64,000 nt of DNA from Limonium bicolor (Eukaryota; Streptophyta; Magnoliopsida; Caryophyllales; Plumbaginaceae). Below are positions 1 through 10,620 of this stretch, piece by piece; the stretch's first letter is position 1, and every line of letters starts with the position of its first letter. Under the pieces are notes generated by a model, which was given only the letters and a program-made list of their open reading frames with translations, had not been told where the DNA came from and did not search any database. Location of the stretch: assembly GCA_023374045.1 (NCBI GenBank), contig CM041778.1, positions 369,246,831-369,310,830 of the forward strand. Reading direction: 5' to 3'. The position numbers were made by a program, and so were the translations under genes.

Positions 1-3000
1 CGCAGTGATAACGAGAAACTCCTATACATCATACTAAGTCATAACCATAAACATCGACAAGTGAGCGTCTACCCAATCCTGAAAAATACATAACCTTACC
101 ATAAGACCATACACCATCTTCATTACTATACAACGTCTCCAATTACCCTGTTCCTGCTCTTCAGCTCCGACAATGATCAACAACCTGAAATGGTGTAGTA
201 TCAGCGATAGACGCTGAGTATGCCGGGCCTGGACCCTAATGGTCACTTGTCATTTTAACCATCTTTTTATTAGATTGGTTTCATGCTCTTCCATTTTACA
301 GTTATAACAATATGTAGCATAAATGTATAATGTACATAACCATCCAAATATTCATAGACACTAATCATCCATCCAAACCAAACAATCATTTAGATATCAC
401 AAACCACAAATATATATCGAACGTATCGAACAACAACAATATATTGTACAATGTACAATCGCCGTAGCGTACAGTTTTCATATTTGATTTACCTTAGCCT
501 TGTAGGCTCCATCCAACCATCAACACACAATAAAATAACCACAAGTATAACCAATGAACAACAAAGCGAAACAACGAGAATAATAAACAAGTATTAAGTC
601 TCGTCCATGGTATTGTTCGCCACTGTATAAGTCTCAAATGTTTTAGTTGTTCAGTTATACCTAGTGACAATGTCTCGTTAAAACGACACGTCTCTAGTTA
701 CCCATATATTATGGCGGGTCACCCACGGCAGTAGCCACTCCAACGGTAGAGTCTCCGACCAACGAGCCATTCTAGCTCACGGGAAATTTTCTTGATACTT
801 ACGGACCCGTACGCGGACATCCTGGTATCGTTTTTGTGATCACAGCGCGCACCAAGAGCCACATCCTCTTGGCTTTACTTCCATTCCATTAATTAATTAA
901 TTATACCATCGCATCGCATTACCAAATTTTCTAACACAGCAGACTAAGGTCATTAGTCCAATCCGGAGTTTGTAAACTCGGGATCCAGTGTTAGATACGA
1001 GAGCGGCGTATAGAAAAGGCCAATGCTCCGTACAAAAGTCTCAGATAATATGTATGTGTTATTATCATAGTGCTACAACGTTTTACTTACGTTCCTTATA
1101 TTTCATATAAGATAGCACCATAGCCGCTAGTTCGTTTTATATATATATAGGTTCATATATACGAACCAATACTGTTAACTCAACAACAGTAAATAATAAG
1201 CAGCTATAAATATACAATTCATGCATATTAATTAACACATTCAGGCAAACAATCTTATCACAGATCACACAGAAGCCTGAACTGAGGAAGCCCTCAGAGA
1301 CAACCAGAGACACATAACAACATACAAGTTATATCAACCAAATCCGAGCCCAAGGAGCAACCTTAGGTCAACTCGGCAAACCCCTTTACATACCGTTCAC
1401 CCTGACTGTATTACGGTGGAGTATGAATCAGCAAGATCCTATGCTCCGTGCAGTCCGCTAGCTCGTCAAGCGTCCTTGTCAGAAATATACTCTAAACGGT
1501 AATAAAACTATAAGTCAGTCTCCATGACTAACTACATCCGGTATTTCCGAATAATAAGTAACCCCGACAGTTCACCCCTGTTTTCTACAGTTGTTTGTTG
1601 CAGGTTTCTCTAAAACAGTCGGCTTTGTTACTTAAAACGCGTACGTCAAAACATTCAACTGTTAAGTTTAATTCCTTATATTTCTTTTAGTCTTATCCAC
1701 ATCTAGTTTAGGTAAGTAACCCATAGTTGCATGTATGCATGCATTCTTGTATTATATTGCATTCTAAAGTTCATAACTTATAGATCGTAACTATATCTTT
1801 TTTTTTAATAACCACCACCATTAAATCATATGGTTTTCAACCAAAATATATTTATCCTCCTTATATACATTTTCTTGTGTATGTATATATTTTTACCACG
1901 TAGGTAATTCTCATGAGTTTAATAAACTCTTGTATTTTATGTTACATTTTATCCTCTTTTATTGGATGATTATTCCCATTAGTTGTATTATATTATACAA
2001 CTTATATTAAGATTATTATCCTAATATCATGTAACATCTTATGTTGTATAATTACAACTCCTAAGGTTTATTCCATAAACACCTTAGTTTATAAATCTCA
2101 TTTATTTATAGTTTATCACATTATTTTATGTGAGTATCCTTCCTTATTTTAATTCCATCTAAACCATATCATTGTCATAGCATTTATAACATTATAGACC
2201 TTAGTCTAAAATTCATCTTTCAACTCTTATTAACTCGGTATAGTCCTTAACTTAATTTAAATTCCGTTTTTGACCACATAACATTATGTAATGTTATACC
2301 ATATTCTAATATCATTTGATATGATATTTTTATTTCCCTTAACTTATAACCTATAGTTTTTATACAAAACTATTTTATTGCCTCTTAGGCACCATAAGAA
2401 AATCTTATTCTTTTCCATAAACCATAGTTTCCTTAATTTACAAAATCACCCCTTAAATCATACCATGTTATATATCCATTCAATATAACATTTCTAACTT
2501 ATAAAAGAGTATAACCTATGGTTATTTTTTTGTAAATTCCGAACAGCCCTTGTGCTATTCTATAATTTCCATTTGGCCCTATTTACAACATATAGTTCTT
2601 CCATATCATTAAAACCATATATTATACACATATCTTAATAAATTCTCTTAATAATTCTAAACATCACCAAATTCCACCAAAGGGTTATAAATATCCTTAT
2701 TAACCCATATTCTCTTTGTATTTACCATTCCACCATCTATATTTCTCCAAAGTGTCATAATGACATAATAACTATATATTATACATATATAGTTCATTTT
2801 AATTCCAAAACCCACCCAATAAATCCCTAAAAATTCCTAATAGCCCATGGGTGTTTAAAATACCATTGTACACCCTTAATTTTTGATAATAACATATTTA
2901 CCACATATGTCATAAAAATATTACCATAAAATACTTATCTTATTATAAGACCTTAAATAAGTTATCTAACTTATCTAATTTGGTCAAAACCTAGCATATG

Positions 3001-5428
3001 GTCAAGGTTGACCACCTTAATATTTCCTTGACCACCAATTCCTTATAATTACGGTTTTCACCCAAACTTTCTAGAAATCACCATTTAACCCCAAAACTTT
3101 ATAAAATCTTATAAACTTTATTTTAACTCCTTTTTACCTCTAATTTTCGGCCTTATTATTCTAAAGCCCTCAAATTTAATTTAATTACACCTAAGACCCC
3201 ATTTCATTTCGGTAATAATTATATATCACCTAAACTTAAATAAAAGCTTGTAAATGCATAAATAAAATGGCCTAAAATACATGGCCTTATTACAAACATT
3301 TGCTCACAAAATAAATTACACATAAATGTCCCAAAATACATATAAATTTCGGCCTCACCACACACTTTCCATTTAATTACCAAACTTCCACATAATGTCT
3401 TAAATTTGACAATTATGCTTGTTTAATTAGTTATAAAATTTATTAAACCATTCCTTAAACATTTTAAGGTCAAACAAGACCTTGTTTTGCTCCTTCACTC
3501 ACGGCAATTAATATACACACACTTAAACTTGTGTTAATGTATCAAGTTAAGGTTTTAAGTGATTTATACCTTGATTTAGCTTAGGTAAAGCCTTGTTTGA
3601 GTTCGCCACCTTAAGGAGAAATTCTCCACAATTGTTTTACATGTTTTCAACAGAAACCAAGGCCTAGTTAGTCTCCAAGAAAGATCTAACCATAAGAAGT
3701 AATTTAATGTAAGATTTAAGGCAAAAATCACCTTAAGAATGCAAGGAGAGTTCAATATGGTTTCGACCTGAATCAAACACACCACAAGGTGTTAGATCTA
3801 CCATATTGACATAGGAAATAGCTATATCTCGAAATGCTACCTTGTTATTAGGTTTTACCTTGGAAAAATGCCTTAAAAGAGGGTATTTCCTTTGGATCTC
3901 GGCCACCCTTGCTCCAAATGGCTTACCAACAGATTCCACATGAAAAGGAGAAGAAGAGGAGGCTATGAGCAAAGTTTCACAGCCGAACTTGAAGGGAATC
4001 AAAAGTTATGAGCTTAAAGCACATTTTTACCTTAAATGGTCAAGACTTGAACTTTCCTCCTTAGATCTGGTTATGTACGAAACCAACACTTCCTCTAACC
4101 TCCATATCACTCTACATAGATGTATAGAAAAGGTTGGAGTGTAGATCAACCGAAAAAAAGAAAGATGAAGAAAATGGGCATTTTTATGCCTTAAGAGCTT
4201 ACCTAGAGCTTGAAACCTCATCAATGGTGCTTGGGAACCTTACCTACGTGGATGGGAGCCAAGAGAGCTCAAGGTGTGCGCCATCTCGGCTGAAGAGGAA
4301 GGAATGAAGGAAATGACCTAAAATAAGCTTAAAGCACCTTTTTTCATTTTTTAAGATTTTCTTGCTTGATGACTCATCAAGTCTGATTGGGGTTGGATAT
4401 TGAAGCTCAATCAGTGGAGACAAGAGGGGGGGCAGCCGTTGAAGATAAGAGAAAGGTAGGGCTTGATTGATTCAAATTTTGGTTGAAAATGGAGTAAATA
4501 TGTTACTTTAATTCATTTAATGAATGTGTGACTCATCTATTGTCTTGTACCAGCTTGGAGCCACGAAATTCAAAGAGGAAGAGGAGCAAATGGAGGCTCC
4601 AAATCAGCTGGCTCACATGGGAAAGGTAAGTGGAGCCCACCTTTTTGTTTTATAAGGTAAAGTTGTCTTTTTTGTTATTTTATGTAAAAGTAAGAGCATT
4701 TATTAATTGTCACATGTCTCTTGTATCTTGGTATGTTAAGAGACTTAATTATCTGATTCCTTGTAGTCCATTTCGTGGTCAATGGTCAACATTGGTCAAC
4801 TTAGTCAATGTTGACCCAAACGGGCCCACTTAGGGTTTTATTAATATTTTAATATTAAATTTGTAAAAATTCGTAAATTTCTGGAATTAAGTTACTAATA
4901 TCATATATGATATTTTATTATATTTAAAGGTATTTATAACCTTTTAGCCCATTTAAAACCAATTTAAAAGGCGATTACACAAAAACGTGCTTTAAGGAGT
5001 TTTAGTGCACATTTTGTGTCGCAAGGTGTTTCTGGGCTCTGTTTTCTTTGACAACGGTTTTTTTGTGTTCCTTACATGATATTTGATCATGGTATTCAAT
5101 TTTATATCATTTAGAGGTCATTTGATTTTTAAGGTTTTCCTATAGCACCTTTTTGCCCTTTTTGACCTTGAAGCATGTAAATGCTTTTTCTTTGTGTTGG
5201 AGTGTTGTCCAACAGTTATAATATGTTTAATATTATGTCAATATACTTAGGACAAATTTTTAGGTCCTAAGAAGTTCATTTGGGTATTTATTTACCCTTA
5301 ACAGTCAAAGGGTGCAATATCTTGTTTTGTGTTGACCACTGTTGTTCTCAGTTGACTTTTAAGGCATGTTTAGGCCTTAATTAATGTGATTAAATATTTA
5401 ATCCATGTTTTATTAATTTGGGGTATTT
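1..5428 (-). mobile_element. Ty3/gypsy LTR-like sequence (long LTR or remnant, continues off window)
   Basis: The stretch is AT-rich and has no credible coding region; the small open frames are not conserved. Read on the minus strand it starts at 5428 with TGTGAAATACCCC, the TG..CCC style start common in plant gypsy LTRs. It then runs through a T/C-rich leader-like stretch (about 4640-3870) and GGTCAACCTTGACC-type motifs near 3000-3050. Further on, near 700-730, is a GGGTGACCCGCC block resembling one in the gypsy-like DNA near 29600. No pol domain is seen. It may be one very long LTR, as in Tat/Ogre-type elements, or nested pieces; the other end lies outside the window. Assignment to gypsy is by resemblance only. 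Confidence 0.4.
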
Positions 5429-6274
5429 CACATAGAGTTTGCAATATGATCCTCCTCTCAAAGAACGGAATCTAAAAGGAACATATTGATTACTCAACGA
5501 GCCAAACAATCAAGATACTCCTAATCGACATCATCTCATATAAAAGCCCCCTACAACTAATTGAGAAAACGTCCTACAAAAAACTCTAGCTTCCACATAT
5601 GAAAACGTATTCAGTGTTAAAACTCGGAAACATCATGTTTTTGAACATCTTGCCTAACTATGCTCTAACACCACTTGTTAAATTTTGTTGATTGTATCCT
5701 CGTTAACGAAATAAATAAGATCGGAGAAAATGAAGAGACAGGAGCTGAATGAATGAGTATCTTGTGTTCAAAACAACATATATGCACGGGCGAGAAAGAT
5801 AAGAGTTCCACCATAAAAGAGATACAAATTTTACCCAAAACCCCTATTTCCCATGAAACCCGAAGGTCCTAGGAGAGTCTTGTGCTCCTTGTGTTTAAAG
5901 ACTTACATGATTATGAGAATTTCTCATAGGATATGATCCATGAAGGATGAATAAAACTATAAGGAATGAGATCTATAGACAAAATTACTTCACTACTACC
6001 ATAAGTTAACTTAAACTCTTGACCTCCCATCCATTAATACAATTAGGTTATGGAAAGCAACAAAATAATGCAAATCTTTATCTTCGTTGTAAGTTTTCCT
6101 CTTCAATGACCACTAAATATGAAGCCACTTTGCCTTGAAAAACCTAAAAGTCCCATGAGTTAACTTACAATACTAACCACAATATTTAACCATTACTTAA
6201 TTAACAAATTCAATAAAGTTATCTAAAATTAAGGAACAATCAACTCCACCATAACCATAAAATATCTCGAATCT
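5429..6274 (-). mobile_element. Degenerate LTR retroelement remnant with PBS-like site
   Basis: No gene is visible. At 5662-5673 the plus strand reads GCTCTAACACCA, which on the minus strand is TGGTGTTAGAGC. This resembles the initiator-Met tRNA primer binding site TGGTATCAGAGC used by many plant copia elements. It abuts TGTTAAATTTTGTTG at 5676, which would be the inner edge of a minus-strand element's 5' LTR lying to the right. The outer end of that LTR was not found, and the TRIM-like element begins at 6280. No protein domains remain. Confidence 0.35.
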
Positions 6275-6279
6275 CTTTT
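6275..6279. repeat. Left TSD of the TRIM/LARD-like element (CTTTT)
   Basis: CTTTT here and at 8596-8600 flanks the element at 6280-8595. A T-rich flank makes a chance match possible. Confidence 0.5.
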
Positions 6280-6979
6280 TTTAGAATTAATACTAAATCC
6301 ATTGAGTTTCTCTTGTGAAGTTAATTGGTTTCATCTTCCAATTAATGTGTTATTCACGAAGAGTTTCACAGAAGTTGAAGATGCATTAGTGGGAGCATTT
6401 ATGCGGTGTAAATTAATGGAGTCTAAAGCATTTGGTTTTCTAACATTATGAGGAAGTTAAAATCTTTGAAAGAAGAAGTTATGACTTCGAGCTTTCTAGA
6501 TACCCGCGTGTTAGTTGTTCTTAGGTGTTAATGGATGGTGTTAATGAGTTATAACCGTTGTAACTTGTGAGCCATTATTATACGGTTGTTACAAGGTTAA
6601 CGTTGGGATAAGTGATGGGTTTAGATCTAGCTTTATAAATAGATCTGGTAACCCGTAGCTTAGGATCATCCCAACTTGTAGGGATCACATCTAAAAGGGT
6701 CAATGGTGGTTCTATGGGAACTCAAAGGGACTCGGGTAAAAACACCAAGGGAAATATGGGTTGATGAGTTGGTTGGGTAATCCTCATGTAAACTTGTAAT
6801 CCTCATCTTCTTAATGAAAGTTGTTATATCTCCTCCCGTGGACGTATGTTATGTTTGGACCGAACCACGTATATCCTTGTGTCACTAGTTTATCATTATA
6901 TTATCTTGTGATTTTTTCTTCTTTAGTAGCCATGTCGATCTCACCAAGATCCTAGGGAAATGGGCCAGTAATCCTAACA
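6280..6979 (+). repeat. 5' LTR of the TRIM/LARD-like element
   Basis: Direct repeat partner of 7910-8595. It carries a TATAAAT box at about 6634 in a small AGATCT...AGATCT palindromic setting, and an AATGAAAG sequence near its 3' end that could serve polyadenylation. Both are conserved in the other LTR, supporting promoter and terminator roles. Confidence 0.8.
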
Positions 6980-7909
6980 AGTGGCATCGGAGCTCATGGT
7001 TTTTCGGGATGTCCGTGTTGGTGGAGATGTCATTGGGAAGAAAGAATGGTGATTCAAGATGATGTGGGTTTTGATAAAAGTGAAGAGTGAAGGAAGGTGT
7101 TGGAGATAGAAAGTTGTGCCTCGAAGCTCATGCATTTCCTTGCCTTGATTGGAACACTGTTTCGTGATAGTTTTGAGGTCTTAGCACTCAATTCTTGCTA
7201 ATGGAGATGAAAATCCACTGAAGAGTAAATGTGGTTTTATTCTTCATCGAGCTATGATGAGAGTTTAGTGACTCATGTTGTATCAAGTACGGTGATGGTG
7301 AGGTGTTTTCATGAGAGAGGTGACGTGCTATTAAGAAGAAGTTTGGATTGAAAACAAGTTCGGTAGAGAGGAAGAGCTTGAGAAAAAATAAAATTCGTCA
7401 ACTACATGTGTTTTTGGTGTGGGGGATGTACTTGGAGATGATGATGTGTTGTTTGAAGGAGGTCAAGTTGGAAATCTTGGATCGTGGACTTCCATGGAGC
7501 ACTGGAGATCATTTAGCAAGTGAAGGACCTAGGATTGTGGTAGCACGCATATAGCCACAAACGGAGCTTCGCGTGGTGATCAATTGTGAAGCTGCTGTTA
7601 GGTCATGTTTGAAGACTTTGCGAGAACCGGATAAAGACGGAAGAGATCACTATTGTCTTTGGTTGCGTAGTTGTTTCCTGAGTTGCTAGTTACTTCGTGT
7701 TTGTGGCGGGTCCATGAAGATTTGGACTAGATAAGTCTTTGAAGGCTCGGGGAGGAGTGGTCAATTTACCGAAGTTGGAATGCAAACAGTCCAGATGAAG
7801 TTATCCAGTTTAGTCCTTGTGTGGGATGTTTCTGGGATTATTCTTCAAGAGGAAGTTTGACATTGATGGTGGTATGTGATTGACCGGATTGAGCATTAAA
7901 AGGAAGAAT

Positions 7910-8595
7910 TGTTAGAATTAATGCAAAATCCATTGAGCTTCTCTTGTGAAGTTAATTGGTTTCGTCTTCCAATTAATGTGTTATTCACGAAGAGTTTCAT
8001 GGAAGTTGAAGATGCATTAGTGGGAGCATTTATGTGGTGTAAATTAATGGCGTCTAAAGCATTTCGTTTTCTAACAATATGAGGAAGTTGAAATCTTTGA
8101 AAGAAGAAGTTATGACTTTGAGCTTTCTAGATACCCGCGTGTTAGTTGTTCTTAGGTGTTAATGAGTTGTAACCGTTGTAACTTGTGAGCCTATTATACG
8201 GTTATTACAATGTTAACGTTGGGATAAGTGAAGGGTTTAGATCTAGCACTATAAATAGATATAGTAACCTGTAGCTTATGATCATCCCAACTTGTGGGGA
8301 TCACATCCAAGAGAGTCAAGGGTGGTTCTATGGGCACTCAAAGGGACTCGGGTAAAAACACCAAGGGAAACACGGGTTGATGAGTTGGTTGGGTAATCCT
8401 CATGTAAACTTGTAATCCTCATCTTCTTAATGAAAGTTGTTATATCTTCTCCTGTGGACGTAGGTCATGTTTGGACCGAACCACGTATATTTTTGTATCT
8501 CTAGTTTATCATTGTATTATCTTGTGATTTTTTCTTCTTCCGTAACCATGTCGATCTCACCAAGATCCTGGGAAAATGGGCCCGTAATCATAAAA
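7910..8595 (+). repeat. 3' LTR of the TRIM/LARD-like element
   Basis: Copy of 6280-6979 starting TGTTAGAATTAATG directly after a purine-rich tract. It shows many point differences and small indels from the 5' LTR, so the insertion is not recent. Confidence 0.8.
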
Positions 8596-8600
8596 CTTTT

Positions 8601-9046
8601 TTTGTTCCACATTAGTGACAATCTTACATATTGCATAACTTAACCCAAGCTTTATCGCAAATTTAATTACACACCAATTTTAATATCAAAACCCCATCGG
8701 CTTAATCAAGTCTACTTATATTTGTCATGTTTTCAAACAAAGCTTGAAAGAAACATCGCTTAATAAACAAACAACCATCATTATTAGTCAACTCAATGTC
8801 AATATGATCATCTATCTCTCGCCAAATAACAAATTCGTATAGACAAGCCTTTAGAAAGAAAAAAACTTTAACTGGAGATTACAGAAGAGATCCAACATAA
8901 TAGAAAGAGAAGAAAATCGTGTCAAGAGTTCCATTAGCAAACACTGATTGGACTAGCAAAAAGCGCATAGTACGGGGAAAGAGTTTTGAAAGTCATGAGG
9001 CAAAATAGGTGAATAACCCATTAACCGCAATTGCTTTTAAATTATA
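8601..9046. other. Intergenic, nothing recognised
   Basis: AT-rich DNA without an open frame, repeat pair or terminus that I can support. Confidence 0.5.
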
Positions 9047-9240
9047 CTCCCTCCGTCCAGAATTGATATGTTTTTCCACTTCAATATTAAGTATATATGA
9101 TAATAAAATATTTTATAAAACTAAATTTTATAATATATAGTTTATCATGTAAAGAACCATATACAAAACTTAAAATTTTAAAATTATTTTTATTTTATAT
9201 ATTAAATATTGAAGTCAAACGACATATCCAAAAATTATTT
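9047..9240 (+). mobile_element. Stowaway-like MITE, right end lost
   Basis: After a TA at 9045-9046 the sequence CTCCCTCCGTCC marks a Stowaway (Tc1/mariner-type) terminus. The body shares stretches with the complete Stowaway at 35733-35970, for example a TTGAAGTCAAACGACAT stretch. The expected right terminus GGACGGAGGGAG is absent, so this copy is truncated or degraded. Confidence 0.65.
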
Positions 9241-9572
9241 AATCGAAATGTACTAAAAAAACGCTATTTATGACTATCGCAATGACGTCTAAGTTACCTA
9301 AAACTCGTAGGTATATATCTCAAAAAAGAGGGTCTAGCTCAAAGTAACCGTACCTCACGCCCTCCGATAGCAACTTTTAGTCACTACCGATGATTTCAAA
9401 ATTACAATATATATCTAAAACTTTTGACATATTAGAATGGATAGATTAATCAGAGATATTTTTTTTAAGTATTGGCAGTACTTTTAAGTTAAATTTCACG
9501 TAATAAGATAGGAAACGGAAAAAACTGTTAGAATCACGAAAAAAGTGATAAATTATACCCAGGGAGACAGAT

Positions 9573-9760
9573 GTCGACGCCAACTCAAAAGGGTACGCGT
9601 CAACGCCCGACATATGAACCTGGCGTTGACACGCGCCGTATTCATCCAGCGTCAATGCCCGTCATATTCACCTGGCGTCGACGCCCGCTTTATTCACTCG
9701 GCATCAACACCGATGCCTGTCTACATCGACACCGGTCTTGTTTTGTGGGCGTCGACACCT
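9573..9760. repeat. Degenerate about 26-bp minisatellite centred on GTCGAC
   Basis: Variants of GCGTCGACGCC recur at about 9573, 9599, 9623, 9649, 9676, 9701, 9724 and 9749, roughly every 26 bases. They are separated by diverged spacers such as TATTCACCTG. The best unit, GGCGTCGACGCC at 9674-9685, is a perfect palindrome. The block is far more GC-rich than its flanks. It is open in two frames but the translations look like repeat-derived noise. Confidence 0.7.
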
Positions 9761-9784
9761 GCTTCCCCACGTAGAATTTGTCAC

Positions 9785-10620
9785 CGTTTTTTGATGTTTT
9801 TGACTGATTTTTTTCTATTATGAGTCTAAAATTGTTGAAAATTTATAAAGTGAGATGGTTTATAGAATGTCTCTCATCGAAAAAGCCCGAGGACGTTTCC
9901 CTAACCCCCACCAGAGTGTTTCACCTCTGGACCTCAACACATTTTGACTGGTCACACGTAATAGCAACATAACATATTCAAAACATACTTGAATTTGTTT
10001 TGTTGTCACTTCATGTGACTAGTTGAAACTGTATCACTATCAAAAATACCCTTATTTAATTTCCCTTTATCTAAATTTAACATAAAAATATATATCATCC
10101 AAGTGGTGCTAAACTGTTAGCTATATTTCAAAAAATTAATATGTTTTAGACACTTTGTAATATCATAAGTATTGAGTGAATATTATAATTATTAAAAATA
10201 TTAAATTGGATAATATTATAAAAAAAAAATTCAACCACACGAAATGGAAACTCGACTGAATTACAACAAACATCAGATGTCATACTTTGTGACATATATA
10301 TTTGAGATACACAGGATAGATCAAAAGAAATCAAACATTGAATCTTGGAGTATATATCCATGCTATAAACCCTCCTTCCCCTGAAAAAAATTTAAACCCT
10401 AGGACTTCACAACCCATAAAACTCCAAAATCTTACTACGCAGCCATATCTAGTCAGAATACATAGGATTGGCTGTCGGTTGCGTCCAGCACCCATCCATC
10501 CAGGACCATAAACTAAAAGAATAGAGGGGAGGAGAAAACCACAAAATTTCTCTGCTGTATCCAAGCATACTATTACAGTATCCTATCCTTATAACCAGAT
10601 AGGGTCAATTGACCCTGACA
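9785..10620. other. Intergenic 3' flank of the apple-domain gene
   Basis: No coding region or repeat recognised. The expected 3' UTR and polyadenylation region of the gene ending at 10621 lies here but could not be delimited. Confidence 0.4.

Larger units (their letters stand above)
6280..8595 (+). mobile_element. Non-autonomous LTR retrotransposon (TRIM/LARD-like)
   Basis: Two long direct repeats flank about 930 bp of DNA without coding capacity: 6280-6979 and 7910-8595, closely similar but with scattered substitutions and small indels. The left repeat is followed after two bases by TGGCATCGGAGC, a primer-binding-site-like sequence. The right repeat is preceded by a purine tract (AAAAGGAAGAAT) that fits a polypurine tract. 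The right LTR starts TGTTAG; the left start has lost the G, and the left LTR ends CTAACA. CTTTT flanks both sides. No gag or pol was recognised, so the element would need proteins from another element. Size (2.3 kb, 700-bp LTRs) is above a classic TRIM and below most LARDs. Confidence 0.8.

Noticed and set aside
1..5428. Protein-coding gene on the minus strand near 3576-4224
   Set aside because: Small frames without conserved motifs, in AT-rich LTR-like DNA.
9446..9823. Overlapping open frames on both strands across the GTCGAC repeats
   Set aside because: They are translations of a degenerate minisatellite and match no protein pattern.
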